A stretch of DNA of 64,000 nt from Colwellia sp. Arc7-635 (GCF_003971255.1 NZ_CP034660.1:1240001-1304000), one strand, 5' to 3'; numbered from the stretch's first letter, positions 18,455 to 27,834 are shown. Numbers and translations are program-made. The notes: generated from the sequence alone by a model not told the origin.

Positions 18455-18490
18455 AGTTAAGCTCTCAAGTTAAGTTCTGAAGTTAAGCCA
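18455..18490. repeat. 13-bp tandem repeat between two small genes
   Basis: Three imperfect copies of a 13-bp unit follow each other (AGTTAAGCTCTCA, AGTTAAGTTCTGA, AGTTAAGCCA). Just upstream, CTTAACTTAAG is a palindromic form of the same word. No function is assigned. Confidence 0.5.
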
Positions 18491-18516
18491 AGTCGCGTTT
18501 ATTTTTAAGGGCAGCA

Positions 18517-18822
18517 ATGACAAAAAAATATTTACATGGCAAAGGTCAAATCGATAAAATCTTTCCTGATGATGATAAAGGCACTCACCATCAAAAATTT
18601 AGCGTTAAATTGAAAAATAATAAATCGGTGTTGGTGATACATAATATTGATGTTTGTCGACGCATTCCGGATCTAAAAGTTGGCGATGAAATTGAATTTT
18701 ACGGCGTCTATCAGTGGAATCGCTTTGGTGGCTTAGTACATTGGACACATGGTGGCGAATCACTTGCGGATACTGGCCATACAGCAGGTTGGATAAAATA
18801 CAATGGCATGACCTATCAATGA
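18517..18822 (+). CDS. DUF3465 family protein
   Basis: This 101-residue protein matches DUF3465: GKGQIDKIFPDDDKGTHHQKF, the HNIDVCRRIPDLKVGDEIEFYGVYQWN centre and the GGLVHWTHGG...GHTAGWIKYNGMTYQ end. The fold resembles a small OB-type beta-barrel and the family has no proven role. Here there is no evident signal peptide, in contrast to some relatives. The stop codon lies inside an 11-bp tandem triplication (18808-18840). Confidence 0.8.
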   Translation: MTKKYLHGKGQIDKIFPDDDKGTHHQKFSVKLKNNKSVLVIHNIDVCRRIPDLKVGDEIEFYGVYQWNRFGGLVHWTHGGESLADTGHTAGWIKYNGMTYQ

Positions 18823-18840
18823 CCTATCAATGACCTATCA
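18808..18840 (+). repeat. 11-bp tandem triplication over a stop codon
   Basis: ATGACCTATCA occurs three times head to tail. The first copy encodes the last residues of the DUF3465 protein and the second supplies the TGA stop. Without the extra copies the frame would read MTYQ then TAA, so the duplication left the protein unchanged. Confidence 0.85.
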
Positions 18841-19016
18841 ATAAGTAATCGACTGAGCTACTGAATTTTTTAAATCCGCATTCGTATGACATTTATCCTT
18901 ATTACTAGCATTTTTATCAAGGTAGATACAACAGTGATAATGCTGACAGTAAAACTCAGGCACAGCCCACAAGCCATATCGATAACATTACATGCAGCTA
19001 GTGAATATCACAGAAT

Positions 19017-19045
19017 TAAAAAAGGTGCTCAATTTGAGCACCTTT
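19017..19045 (-). terminator. Terminator downstream of katA (minus strand)
   Basis: AAAGGTGCTC (19021-19030) and GAGCACCTTT (19036-19045) form a perfect 10-bp stem; on the minus strand it is followed by TTTTTT. The plus strand could also use it for the DUF3465 transcript. The remainder of the 18841-19170 gap shows nothing else. Confidence 0.75.
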
Positions 19046-19170
19046 ATCACGATTAAGACCGTCACGACGAAAGCTATATTTAATAAGGCAACGGCTATGA
19101 AAGCAATGCCTATAAGGTTATTCGCTTTATAACCGAGCGTACTGCCTCGTTAGTAACGTTTTTACAAAGC

Positions 19171-20616
19171 CTAAAGCTCGTCTAAAGAGATATTAAGCGC
19201 TTTTGCAATACCTTCACCGTAAGCTTGTGCCGCTTTCAAACAGTTACCTATATGGCGCTTTTGTACTTCAATAGATGCACCACCGATTGAAGCCGCTGTA
19301 TTTGAAAATAGCACTTGCTGTTGCTCTGATGTCATTAAGTTAAATAATGCACCAGGCTGTGAGTAGTAATCTTCATCTTCTCGATGATCCCAATGCTTAG
19401 CAGATCCCGATAAGCTTAAAGGCGGCTCTGAAAAATCAGGTTGTTCTTGCCATTCACCTTGACTATTTGGCTCATAGCCAATCGTGCCACCATGATTACC
19501 ATCAACTCGCATAGCACCATCTCGGTGATAACTGTGCACAGGACAACGCGGCGCATTCACAGGAATTGAGCTGTGGTTCACACCTAAACGGTAACGCTGA
19601 GCATCGCCGTATGAAAATAATCGACCTTGTAGCATTTTGTCAGGTGAAAAACTAATACCTGGCACTATGTTGGCCGGATTAAACGCGGCTTGTTCAACTT
19701 CCGCAAAGTAGTTTTCAGGGTTTCTGTTTAACTCTAAAACACCCACATCAATCAGTGGATAATCACCGTGTGGCCATACTTTAGTTAAATCAAAAGGATT
19801 ATATGGCGAATTCTGTGCTTGCTCGTCAGTCATGACTTGAATTTGTAACTGCCAAGAAGGTTTTTCACCAGCTTCTATGGTGTTATATAAATCAGCTTGA
19901 TGACTTTCTCTGTCTTCACCAATGAGTTTATTCGCTTCGGCGTCAGTTAAATTTTTAATACCTTGATTAGATCTAAAATGAAATTTCACCCAAAAACGTT
20001 CATTGTCAGCATTAATTAAGCTAAATGTATGGCTACCAAAGCCATGCATATGGCGATAACTGGCAGGAATTCCACGTTCACTCATTACGATAGTCACTTG
20101 ATGCAATGCTTCGGGTAACGAAGTCCAAAAGTCCCAATTATTTTGAGCGCTGCGCATATTGGTACGGGGATCACGTTTCACGGCATGGTTTAAATCCGGA
20201 AATTTTAGAGGATCACGTAAAAAGAAAACCGGCGTATTATTGCCGACCAGATCCCAGTTGCCTTCTTCAGTGTAAAACTTTAAAGCAAAGCCTCTGATAT
20301 CGCGTTCAGCGTCAGCGGCACCACGTTCGCCGGCAACAGTACTAAATCGGGCAAAGAATTCGGTTTGTTTACCAATATCAGAGAATATTTTTGCTCTGGT
20401 ATATTGGCTAATGTCATGTGTTACGGTGAATGTACCGTAAGCGCTAGAGCCTTTAGCATGCATACGTCTTTCAGGGATAACTTCACGATCGAAATGTGCT
20501 AACTTTTCTAAAAACCAAACATCCTGTAGTAATTGTGGGCCTTGTTTACCTGCGGTCATAACGTTTTGGTTATCAGCAACAGGACAACCTGCGCTAGTCG
20601 TTAATTTCTTTTTCAT
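19171..20616 (-). CDS. katA: Catalase (small-subunit, clade 3 type)
   Basis: This 481-residue haem catalase breaks down hydrogen peroxide. The catalytic H53 in RRMHAKG, the asparagine in [11 protein letters not shown] (about 126) and the haem-ligand tyrosine in [12 protein letters not shown] (about 337) are all present. The length is that of small-subunit catalases that bind NADPH. It lies next to fur, 251 bp downstream of its stop codon on the same strand; a terminator after fur separates them. Likely induced by oxidative stress (OxyR), though no operator was identified. Confidence 0.96.
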   Translation of the reverse strand: MKKKLTTSAGCPVADNQNVMTAGKQGPQLLQDVWFLEKLAHFDREVIPERRMHAKGSSAYGTFTVTHDISQYTRAKIFSDIGKQTEFFARFSTVAGERGAADAERDIRGFALKFYTEEGNWDLVGNNTPVFFLRDPLKFPDLNHAVKRDPRTNMRSAQNNWDFWTSLPEALHQVTIVMSERGIPASYRHMHGFGSHTFSLINADNERFWVKFHFRSNQGIKNLTDAEANKLIGEDRESHQADLYNTIEAGEKPSWQLQIQVMTDEQAQNSPYNPFDLTKVWPHGDYPLIDVGVLELNRNPENYFAEVEQAAFNPANIVPGISFSPDKMLQGRLFSYGDAQRYRLGVNHSSIPVNAPRCPVHSYHRDGAMRVDGNHGGTIGYEPNSQGEWQEQPDFSEPPLSLSGSAKHWDHREDEDYYSQPGALFNLMTSEQQQVLFSNTAASIGGASIEVQKRHIGNCLKAAQAYGEGIAKALNISLDEL

Positions 20617-20804
20617 TATACTTTCCTCTACCTGATTATTGATGTTTACATAGTTAGCATAACTTAATTTTTAAGATGTTAAAAATCGATTGATTTTATG
20701 GTTGTGATAGGTTTTTTCTATTGCAGTGGTGGTGATGTTATTATTAGAAATTATGATGGCAACCAACGCTGATTTATCGACGTTTTTTAGATATTCGCTT
20801 GATG

Positions 20805-20843
20805 AAAAAAATAAAGCCCTAGCTAAATAAATAACTAGGGCTT
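20805..20843 (-). terminator. fur terminator
   Basis: AAGCCCTAG (20814-20822) and CTAGGGCTT (20835-20843) form a 9-bp stem; on the minus strand a T-rich run (TTATTTTTTTC) follows, 25-60 nt after the fur stop codon. Confidence 0.8.
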
Positions 20844-20867
20844 AAATATTATTAATTTTTTAGTAAA

Positions 20868-21311
20868 TTAAAACTGTGATTTACGATATTTTTCGCAAGC
20901 AATTTCATCTTCACATTCACCGTATAGGTATAAGCTGTGATTAGTTAGTTTTACTTTATGTAATTTTGCAATATCTTCTTGGCGCTGTTCAATAACGTCA
21001 TCTTCAAATTCAATAACTTTGCCACAATTTAGACAAACTAAATGGTCATGATGATTTTTATGGCTTAATTCAAATACCGACTTACCACCTTCAAAGTGAT
21101 GGCGAGTAACAATACCAGCATCATCAAATTGGTTTAACACACGATACACTGTTGCTAGCCCAATTTCTTCATGCTGCTCAAGTAAAATTTTGTATACGTC
21201 TTCAGCACTGATGTGTTGGTTGTCTGGATTTTGTAAAATAGCTAAAATTTTGATGCGCGGCAGAGTAATTTTCAATCCGGCTCTTTTTAGTTCTTCATTT
21301 TGTTCAGGCAT
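20868..21311 (-). CDS. fur: Ferric uptake regulator
   Basis: This 147-residue metal-dependent repressor carries the winged helix (HISAEDVYKILLEQHEEIGLATVYRVLNQF, with the recognition helix near 50-65), the HHDHLVCLNCGKVIEF metal/zinc site and C-terminal GECEDEIACEK cysteines. It represses iron-uptake genes with Fe(II). A Fur-box-like site lies about 70-90 bp upstream (21381-21400), compatible with autoregulation. In E. coli fur is followed by fldA upstream on the same strand; here three unrelated genes lie between them. Confidence 0.96.
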   Translation of the reverse strand: MPEQNEELKRAGLKITLPRIKILAILQNPDNQHISAEDVYKILLEQHEEIGLATVYRVLNQFDDAGIVTRHHFEGGKSVFELSHKNHHDHLVCLNCGKVIEFEDDVIEQRQEDIAKLHKVKLTNHSLYLYGECEDEIACEKYRKSQF

Positions 21312-21380
21312 TAATTTAAATCTCTACATCGGGCTTTCATTTAAATAAAATTATAAGAGGTTATGCCTTTAGTTGAAAGC

Positions 21381-21400
21381 GATAGTTATCATTGATTATC
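21381..21400 (-). promoter_or_regulatory. Fur-box-like site upstream of fur
   Basis: GATAGTTATCATTGATTATC contains GATAAT-type hexamers in both directions (on the minus strand GATAATCAATGATAACTATC), as in the Fur consensus. It lies 70 bp before the fur start and 120 bp before the divergent DUF4442 gene. It is AT-rich, so a chance match is possible. Confidence 0.45.
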
Positions 21401-21460
21401 AATTTTGTTGGTTTTATTGGCCTAAGGCGGCATAATATCTTTTCTTGTTTGATGAATTTT

Positions 21461-21486
21461 CCGTATAAACCATACGGTTTATACGG
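21461..21486 (+). promoter_or_regulatory. 26-bp palindrome upstream of the DUF4442 gene
   Basis: CCGTATAAACC-ATAC-GGTTTATACGG is a perfect 11-bp inverted repeat with a 4-nt centre, ending 36 bp before the start codon at 21523. It may be an operator or a leader hairpin. The regulator is unknown. Confidence 0.5.
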
Positions 21487-21522
21487 GTACTCAGCCTTTA
21501 AAATTAACCTCAAGGAAATTAC

Positions 21523-21978
21523 ATGTTCCAAAAAGCTTGGCAAATGAAATTATTATTAAATATCTGGCCACCATTTTTGTTCACCGGAATTAGAATAGTC
21601 GATATTTCTGATGATTTTCGCAAAGCCAAAGTACGTTTAAAGCTTAGTATATTCAATAAAAATGCAGTGGGAGTGCATTTCGGTGGTTCGTTATATGCGA
21701 TGACCGACCCATTTTGCATGTTGATGATTATGTCACGGTTAGGTAAAGACTATATAGTTTGGGATAAGTCAGCTGATATCGACTACATTAAACCAGGTAA
21801 AGGTACGGTTACCGCTGAATTTGTCATCACTGATGCCTTAATTACCGACATTTTAGCGAATACAGCGCAAGGTGAGAAATACCTCCCTGTGATCCCCGTT
21901 TATGTTAAAGATGAACAAGGTGAAATCGTCGCTAAGCTTAATCGCACATTATATATTCGTAAGAAAAGAGCACAGTAA
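21523..21978 (+). CDS. DUF4442 hotdog-fold thioesterase-like protein
   Basis: This 151-residue protein matches DUF4442, a hotdog-fold family related to PaaI acyl-CoA thioesterases. Visible parts are the NKNAVGVHFGGSLYAMTDPFCMLMI helix, which holds the usual HxGG-type active-site area, and VWDKSADIDYIKPGKGTVTAEF in the sheet. It may hydrolyse a fatty acyl-CoA thioester, but no substrate is known. It starts at the ATG after AAGGAAATTAC (AAGG about 21511-21514). It interrupts the conserved fur-fldA neighbourhood together with the next two genes. Confidence 0.75.
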   Translation: MFQKAWQMKLLLNIWPPFLFTGIRIVDISDDFRKAKVRLKLSIFNKNAVGVHFGGSLYAMTDPFCMLMIMSRLGKDYIVWDKSADIDYIKPGKGTVTAEFVITDALITDILANTAQGEKYLPVIPVYVKDEQGEIVAKLNRTLYIRKKRAQ

Positions 21979-22295
21979 TGTTGCGCTAAAACCTTTTATA
22001 TTTTTAACCTCCAATCTATAAAATGTTATCAAACTCCTCTTGAACACTTGTCTATATTTCACCCTGTGAACCAAGCTTAATTTCTTCCTATTAAGTTTGG
22101 TGATTGTCATGTCTAAGTCTTGTTCACATCCAATTAGTTTATTGTAATCCTCATGAGCAATATTACTGTAGTTCACATGGTGGCAACGTTGGTTGATGAT
22201 TCATTTTGAGTGAAAGTTTGCTTAGGCACTTAAGCTCATGGATAATGTGAAAAATTATTCTAAATGATAAACATCTACAACTAAAAGGAATTTTT
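21979..22295. other. Gap without recognised features
   Basis: This 317-bp region upstream of the S9 peptidase gene has only weak short reading frames on either strand that resemble nothing known. No clear promoter or terminator was recognised apart from the ribosome site AAAAGGAA just before 22296. Confidence 0.35.
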
Positions 22296-24296
22296 GTGTT
22301 TAGTAACGTCGTAATAAAAACCATATCAGTTTTATTCTTACTCATCAGCTTTTACTCAGTAGCAAATCAGTCAAAAGATAATGTCGACAGTAAATCAGTA
22401 GCAGAAACACTGAGTATTAAAAGTTTATTTCAAACGGATGACTATCGAAATGTCAGCCTATCCCCTGATGGAAAACATATTGCTTTAATCCGTAATCAAA
22501 ATGACGTACCTGTGATCATTATTGTTGATGCAGCAACCATGCAAGCAGTGAACCAAATATCTTTTGCTAAAAAGGATTCTGTTGGACATTACTTATGGGC
22601 GAACAATGATAGATTGCTTATTTTCCTTCATACCAAGCAAAGAAATGAAGAAAGAAAAGCTTACTACGGTGAAATTTACAGTATCGATATTGACGAAGCT
22701 AAAGGTAAATTCATTTTTGGCGTGCGTTCATTAGTGCACAGAGGAAAAATTAAAAAAAATGTCACTGAGGCTGATTATGAAAAGCATTTAGCACACCCTA
22801 GAATAATCAGTACATTAGAGAGTGATCCTGAGCACATTATTATTTCAACGTCTCAATATGGCAGTGAAGGGATGTGGGTCTTTAAGTTAAATACTTATAG
22901 CGGCGCTATAGAAACTTTAGCGCAAGTTGATGGTTATAAAACTGACCACAAAACAACAAGGTTATGGTATTTAGAAGATAAGCAAGAGCTATGGTTTAGA
23001 ACCATTTTAGCAGACAACAACGTTGTTTTAGGGCGTTATGATTTTTCTGACGATAGTTGGATTAAATACAACCCCAAGCAGGCCTCTACTGAGTTGTCTA
23101 TTATTAGTTATACCCAAGATAAACAAAAGCTTATTGTCAGTGATTATTGTGGAAATGATACAATTTCTATTTGCTTGTTTGACCCAAATAAGCAAACGAT
23201 TTCTTCTTTATATACTATCGAAGGTACTGATGTAGATTGGCTTTACCTTGATAATGAAAACAAACCGTATGCACTTTCTTATTTTGATGAATATCCAAAA
23301 TTTAAAATATTGGATGAAAAGCATTATATGGCAAAAGCACTGGCTGGTTTTCTGTCAAAATTCCCTGGTTATAAATTGCAGGTTAAGTGGGATAGTACAT
23401 ACGGTGAAAAAGCAATGCTTATGCTTTCAAGTGATGTGCAGCCTTCGTTATGGTATTTATTTGATCATAAAAAAAATAAACTTAATTATGTTGCCAGTAG
23501 TAAAAAAACACTTGATGTCAGTAAGTTACATCAACAATATTCTTTCAAGTTTAAAGCCAGAGATGATATGTCTATTCAAGGGTACATAACATTACCTGAA
23601 AAGAGTAATCAAAAGCCGCAACCTGCAATCATATTAGTGCATGGCGGGCCTCATATAAGAAATTATTGGGGCTTTGACCCGGAAGTGCAATTATTAGCAT
23701 CTAATGGCTATGCTGTTGTTCAGGTTAACTTTCGTGGTTCAGATGGATTTGGTTGGAAGTTCAAATCGGCAGGTTTTAAGCAATGGGGTGAGAGCATTCA
23801 ATATGATATTTTAGATGGTGTTAACTATCTTATTGCCAATAACTACCTTGATAAGGACCGCCTCTGTATTATGGGAGCAAGTTTTGGTGGCTATAGTGCT
23901 GTAAAGAGCAGTCTTATTGAACCTAGTCTTTTTAAGTGTGCGATTGCATCGTCAGGAGTTTATGATTTAGATCTTCTTATTGATGACAGTGAAGAAAAAG
24001 AAGCTTCAATTTTAATCGATCGTGTTGGCGTTGAGGTACTACAAGTCTCACATTCAGTGATACATGATATTAATAAATTACAAATACCTTTGCTGCTCGC
24101 ACATGGCTCAAAAGATGATAGAACGCCTTTAGAGCAAGCAGAAGTATTAATAGCACAGTTAGAAAAACATAATAAAAATTACCAATGGTTTGAATTTGAA
24201 AATGAAGGACATGGTTTTTTCAATGAAAATAATCAATATAAATTCTATCAGCATGTTCTACAATTTTTAAACGAACATAATCCAGTAGAACACTAG
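22296..24296 (+). CDS. S9 family prolyl oligopeptidase-like peptidase
   Basis: This 666-residue protein has a signal peptide (TISVLFLLISFYSVANQ), an N-terminal beta-propeller region and a C-terminal alpha/beta-hydrolase domain. The catalytic triad is readable: S529 in GASFGGY, an aspartate at 607-608 in GSKDDRTP and H639 in GHGFF. It is a periplasmic or secreted dipeptidyl- or acyl-peptidase type enzyme. The start is GTG at 22296 after a good AAAAGGAA site. It stands alone and may be a later arrival, since it breaks the fur-fldA order. Confidence 0.88.
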   Translation: MFSNVVIKTISVLFLLISFYSVANQSKDNVDSKSVAETLSIKSLFQTDDYRNVSLSPDGKHIALIRNQNDVPVIIIVDAATMQAVNQISFAKKDSVGHYLWANNDRLLIFLHTKQRNEERKAYYGEIYSIDIDEAKGKFIFGVRSLVHRGKIKKNVTEADYEKHLAHPRIISTLESDPEHIIISTSQYGSEGMWVFKLNTYSGAIETLAQVDGYKTDHKTTRLWYLEDKQELWFRTILADNNVVLGRYDFSDDSWIKYNPKQASTELSIISYTQDKQKLIVSDYCGNDTISICLFDPNKQTISSLYTIEGTDVDWLYLDNENKPYALSYFDEYPKFKILDEKHYMAKALAGFLSKFPGYKLQVKWDSTYGEKAMLMLSSDVQPSLWYLFDHKKNKLNYVASSKKTLDVSKLHQQYSFKFKARDDMSIQGYITLPEKSNQKPQPAIILVHGGPHIRNYWGFDPEVQLLASNGYAVVQVNFRGSDGFGWKFKSAGFKQWGESIQYDILDGVNYLIANNYLDKDRLCIMGASFGGYSAVKSSLIEPSLFKCAIASSGVYDLDLLIDDSEEKEASILIDRVGVEVLQVSHSVIHDINKLQIPLLLAHGSKDDRTPLEQAEVLIAQLEKHNKNYQWFEFENEGHGFFNENNQYKFYQHVLQFLNEHNPVEH

Positions 24297-24341
24297 CTAG
24301 CTTAGCGAGTGTTCTTCACTTAGTTAAGAGATATTATTTTA

Positions 24342-24776
24342 TTGTTAAATTATAAAATTTCAAAGCATAGCCCAACCACGCAAGACTTTATTGCCTTAAG
24401 AGCCGCTATTGGGTGGGGGGAAACTGATGCTGCTATGGCGAAAATCAGCTTAGCTAACTCATTGTTTCATGTGATTATTGAACAGATGAATGACGACGGT
24501 AGCTTGGGTGAACTTATTGCTATGGGACGTGTTATTGGTGATGGCGCTATGTATTTTTATATACAAGATGTCATGGTGATACCGCAGTATCAAGGTCAGG
24601 GCTTTGGCAATATACTGATGAAGGAAATAGAGGCATACTTAATGTTAACGGCGAAAAAAGGTGCTACCGTGGGCTTATTAGCCGCAAAAGGTAAAGAAGC
24701 TTTTTATTGCCGGTTTGGTTACCAGAAAAGACCAAGCGATAGCTTAGGCAATGGTATGTGTAAGTTTGTATGTTGA
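24342..24776 (+). CDS. GNAT family N-acetyltransferase
   Basis: This 144-residue enzyme has the GNAT core: the beta-strand MYFYIQDVMVIPQYQGQGFGNILMKEIEAYL with the acetyl-CoA-binding Q/RxxGxG/A loop (QYQGQGFG), and the C-terminal AAKGKEAFYCRFGYQKRPSDSLGNGM. It is likely an acetyltransferase for small molecules. The start is TTG at 24342, with AAGAGA about 12 nt upstream; no ATG is available near it. It ends 131 bp before the convergent fldA gene. Confidence 0.82.
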   Translation: MLNYKISKHSPTTQDFIALRAAIGWGETDAAMAKISLANSLFHVIIEQMNDDGSLGELIAMGRVIGDGAMYFYIQDVMVIPQYQGQGFGNILMKEIEAYLMLTAKKGATVGLLAAKGKEAFYCRFGYQKRPSDSLGNGMCKFVC

Positions 24777-24855
24777 TTATTGATAAAAGGTTAACCGCTA
24801 ACGTTTGATCTAAGCATATAGCGCGAGTAACCAAAATTAGCGCTAGTTTTAGACA

Positions 24856-24881
24856 CAAAAAAGCCAGCTATTAGCTGGCTT
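24856..24881 (-). terminator. fldA operon terminator
   Basis: AAGCCAGC (24861-24868), loop TATTA, GCTGGCTT (24874-24881); on the minus strand a TTTTTT run follows. It lies 27 nt past the fldA stop codon. Confidence 0.85.
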
Positions 24882-24907
24882 AATCAACTTAACTGTCTGG
24901 CTGTAAA

Positions 24908-25435
24908 TTAGTCTTCTAATTCAGCCAAGCAAAGTTCATCGTAAATCTGTTTAACCCAAGCATCAACACGCTGCTCAGTTAACTCTGGCTGACGGTCTTC
25001 ATCGATACATAGTCCGATAAAGGTATTCTCGTCAGTTAAGGCTTTAGAAGCTTCAAACTCGTAACCTTGTGTTGGCCAGTTACCAACAACAATAGCGCCT
25101 TTTGATTCAACGATATCGCGTAATGGTTCCATCGCGTCACAGAAGTACTCTGAGTAATCTTCTTGATCGCCTAAACCAAAAATAGCGACTAGTTTGTCAG
25201 TGAAATCAATTTCTTCCAATTCTGGTAAGAAATCATCCCAATCACACTGGTTTTCACCGTAATACCAAGTAGGAATACCTAAGATCAGCAAATCGAATTC
25301 AGCGATTTCCTCTTTAGTACTTTTGGCGATGTCTTTAACATCAACAAGCTTTTTACCCAATTTCTTTTGGATCATTTTGCCTACGGCTTCAGTGTTTCCT
25401 GTATCACTTCCGAAAAATAAACCTACAATTGCCAT
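24908..25435 (-). CDS. fldA: Flavodoxin I (long-chain)
   Basis: This 175-residue FMN electron carrier shows the FMN phosphate loop GSDTGNTEAVG at 9-19, and the flavin-stacking tryptophan/tyrosine loops PTWYYGE and GLGDQEDYSEYF. It supplies electrons to enzymes such as those of isoprenoid, biotin and methionine synthesis. It is the last gene of a minus-strand group ybfF, DUF2788, ybfE, fldA, as in E. coli where fldA is next to ybfE. Expression is often raised under iron limitation, and fur is 3.5 kb away. Confidence 0.96.
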   Translation of the reverse strand: MAIVGLFFGSDTGNTEAVGKMIQKKLGKKLVDVKDIAKSTKEEIAEFDLLILGIPTWYYGENQCDWDDFLPELEEIDFTDKLVAIFGLGDQEDYSEYFCDAMEPLRDIVESKGAIVVGNWPTQGYEFEASKALTDENTFIGLCIDEDRQPELTEQRVDAWVKQIYDELCLAELED

Positions 25436-25456
25436 GATCTAACCTTTTATATCTGA

Positions 25457-25744
25457 CTAAATTTTAATATCGTTGGTATCAAGCGACTGAACTAATAACG
25501 CTTCTATTAATTCACCTCGGCTCACACCTTTATCTTTTGCTAAAGCGTCTAAACGTTCAAATACATCTTGATGTAATTTAAACTCAACTCGCTTTAGGCC
25601 ATTGTTCTTATCACGCTTAACTTGGTTGCGCTTGTTAATTTTAACTTGCACACTGCGTGAATGAGGATTCGTTTTTGGTCGCCCCGGACGCTTTTCATCG
25701 CTAAATAAGTCAATGGTTGTTAAATCTGCTACTTCTTTTGCCAT
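25457..25744 (-). CDS. ybfE: YbfE-like small DNA-binding type protein (RHH)
   Basis: This 95-residue basic protein matches YbfE of the LexA-regulated CopB-like family. It has a proline/arginine-rich N-terminal part (KRPGRPKTNPHSR) and a C-terminal ribbon-helix-helix-like segment (KRVEFKLHQDVFERLDALAKDKGVSRGELIEALL). Its role is unknown. It lies 21 bp before fldA as in enterobacteria, so synteny supports the call. No LexA box was found just upstream. Confidence 0.85.
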   Translation of the reverse strand: MAKEVADLTTIDLFSDEKRPGRPKTNPHSRSVQVKINKRNQVKRDKNNGLKRVEFKLHQDVFERLDALAKDKGVSRGELIEALLVQSLDTNDIKI

Positions 25745-25756
25745 CTGATTACTTAC

Positions 25757-25978
25757 TTATCCAACGCCCTGACTTTCCCAAATGAGCTGAATTATGCCTT
25801 TGGCAATAAATCCTGCACATCCAAAAAATAATACAAAATAAACAACAATCTTTCCCATTTTAGGAACATCGTTTTTATTCATTACATCATGGATTGTTAA
25901 CCCAATGAAAATAAAAATAAAAGCATAAAATAAATTCAACCCAATGGTTTCAATTAATTCAAAGTTTTCTGCTATCAT
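25757..25978 (-). CDS. DUF2788 family small membrane protein
   Basis: This protein of 73 residues has two transmembrane segments (about 8-30 and 42-65) and matches DUF2788, a family found in this same ybfF-ybfE-fldA neighbourhood in Alteromonadales and Vibrionales. The frame stays open to 26014, but the ATG at 25978 (MIAENFEL) is preferred because AGGG lies at proper distance upstream and relatives start there. It ends 12 nt before ybfE. The function is unknown. Confidence 0.78.
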   Translation of the reverse strand: MIAENFELIETIGLNLFYAFIFIFIGLTIHDVMNKNDVPKMGKIVVYFVLFFGCAGFIAKGIIQLIWESQGVG

Positions 25979-26162
25979 AATTAACCCTAAAATTTTCAGG
26001 GCGCACCATAGCATATTGTTGCTTTTAAAGACATTAATTTTGTTGCCTTCGTAATGCTTTTATCAACAATGCTCTGCTACTTGTACGCCTACTAGACCGT
26101 GAGTGTGGTAATTTTATTTGCTCTGATTATACAAGTATTACTTTTATCAAATCAGAACTAGA

Positions 26163-26933
26163 TCAATTAGACGCTAAAAATCCTAAAACGCTGCGGTTAA
26201 AAGCAACGGTTTTTTCTGCATGTAACCAATGACCTGCACCCTGAATAACCCGTGCGCGACTCTGTGGGAATAAGCGTAATATTTCCGCACGATGCTCTGG
26301 TAATATATAGTCAGAGTTTGCACCTTTAATAAATAACGTCGCGCCGTTATAAGTGTTGTCGCCCTGATAAGTTTTCATAATGTTAGGGTAATTGGCGTCG
26401 ATATTATCAATGTTGCACTTAAACGAAAATTGACCATTTTCGCTGCTCAAATTACGTAATAAAAACTGTCTAACACCAATGTTATCAACATATTGAGCCA
26501 GTTGTTTATCGGCGTCTTTACGTTGTGTGATCGCCGTTAAATCAATGGCTTTTAAACCAGCAATAATTTCGCTATGGTGCGCAGGATATTCAACGGGAGC
26601 AATATCAGCAACAATCAGTTTTTCAACAAATTGAGGTTTTGTTAGTGCTAATTCCATGGCTATTTTTCCACCCATCGAATGACCCAATATAGCGGCACTG
26701 TCGATAGCAAGATGTTGCATAACGTCAACAACATCTTGCGCCATCAATGGGTAGTCCATGGCACTATCGTGAAATGAGTCACCATGATTACGCACATCAA
26801 TGCTGGTAACGCGGTAGTCTTCTGCTAATACCTTAGCGACCATATTGAGGTTTTCTAGGCGACCGAATAAGCCATGTATAAGGACAATATCTTTGCCGCT
26901 GCCGAGTTGTTGATAGTTTAAAAGCTTCGCCAT
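26163..26933 (-). CDS. ybfF: YbfF-like esterase (alpha/beta hydrolase)
   Basis: This 256-residue hydrolase has VLIHGLFGRLENL for the oxyanion region, the nucleophile in GHSMGGKIAM near residue 86, an aspartate in the DYILPEHR region and a C-terminal histidine in GAGHWLHAEK. YbfF acts on short-chain acyl and acyl-CoA esters in E. coli. It diverges from seqA with about 270 bp between, the same arrangement as E. coli ybfF/seqA. Confidence 0.92.
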   Translation of the reverse strand: MAKLLNYQQLGSGKDIVLIHGLFGRLENLNMVAKVLAEDYRVTSIDVRNHGDSFHDSAMDYPLMAQDVVDVMQHLAIDSAAILGHSMGGKIAMELALTKPQFVEKLIVADIAPVEYPAHHSEIIAGLKAIDLTAITQRKDADKQLAQYVDNIGVRQFLLRNLSSENGQFSFKCNIDNIDANYPNIMKTYQGDNTYNGATLFIKGANSDYILPEHRAEILRLFPQSRARVIQGAGHWLHAEKTVAFNRSVLGFLASN

Positions 26934-27204
26934 TGCTGTCTCATAAGTAAATGCAGGGTTATCTTAGAACAGAATTGTCCTTGTTTTTATATTCTTATGC
27001 AATAAAGCCAAGTTATTTCTATCGTAAATAAAGCCTATGTTAGAGTTAAGTGTATTAATCCTGATGGTTATTAGGAACTTTTAATTTTATTGCTAACGTA
27101 CTTTCTTAAAAATATTTTCATCATTTGCACATCCACTATAGAGACTTCTTATTAACGTAAGTATAATCTTGCCGCGATCTATAATAATTTTCCTAGGGTC
27201 ATCA

Positions 27205-27753
27205 ATGAAAAACATCGAAATAGATGAAGAACTTTATCACCACATTGCGTCGAATACCCAGTATATTGGCGAAAGTGCGTCGTCGATTTTACGTCGTCTA
27301 ATTAAGTTACCAACACAAAATAAAGCCACGGTTGTTGCCGCTGAAGCTGATGTTGTTGAAGAAATTGTAGAAAAGGTCGTTGAAAAGCCAGCCAAAACAA
27401 CTCCAACAGATGTGAATGGCACGGTATTTAACTATATCAATAAAGAAGAATTGGCGATGCAACGCGGTGCTGTTGGTCGTTTCTTATTAATTTTAGCCGC
27501 GTTGTACCGTGTACATAATCAACAGTTTTCTACTGTTTGTAATATTAGAGGCCGCGATCGCTTATATTTTGCTGCCAGTGAAACTGAGCTCACAGCGAGT
27601 GGCAGCAGTACTAAACCACGCCAAATACCAGATAGCCCATTTTGGGTGATCACAAACTCGAACACCACACGTAAAAAAATGATGCTGACCGAAGTGGGTC
27701 GTGCGTTAGGGTATAACGAGCAAGACGTAGAAAATATTCGCGATTTACTTTAG
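27205..27753 (+). CDS. seqA: Negative modulator of replication initiation SeqA
   Basis: This 182-residue protein binds hemimethylated GATC sites and sequesters oriC. The N-terminal oligomerisation domain ([33 protein letters not shown]) and the C-terminal DNA-binding domain ([42 protein letters not shown]) are typical. The frame extends to 27169, but relatives start at MKxIExDxELY and AGGG at 27194-27197 supports the ATG at 27205. Its presence implies Dam methylation. It precedes pgm as in E. coli, though with a 197-bp gap and a palindrome. Confidence 0.96.
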   Translation: MKNIEIDEELYHHIASNTQYIGESASSILRRLIKLPTQNKATVVAAEADVVEEIVEKVVEKPAKTTPTDVNGTVFNYINKEELAMQRGAVGRFLLILAALYRVHNQQFSTVCNIRGRDRLYFAASETELTASGSSTKPRQIPDSPFWVITNSNTTRKKMMLTEVGRALGYNEQDVENIRDLL

Positions 27754-27834
27754 TGATGTCGGTTGCTTAATCGTATTTTTATCGACGTTGCTTTGCTCGT
27801 TGAGCTAATCATTTGATTAAACATATGCTGTTAA

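Noticed and set aside
21949-22345. Two short minus-strand frames upstream of the S9 peptidase gene
   Set aside because: They overlap the ends of real genes, have no recognisable domain and no good ribosome site.
25979-26014. Longer start for the DUF2788 protein
   Set aside because: The first 12 residues would cover the likely ribosome site of the better ATG at 25978, and the family begins there.
27169-27204. Earlier TTG start for seqA
   Set aside because: The extra residues do not match SeqA. The ATG at 27205 starts the conserved [11 protein letters not shown] sequence and has AGGG upstream.
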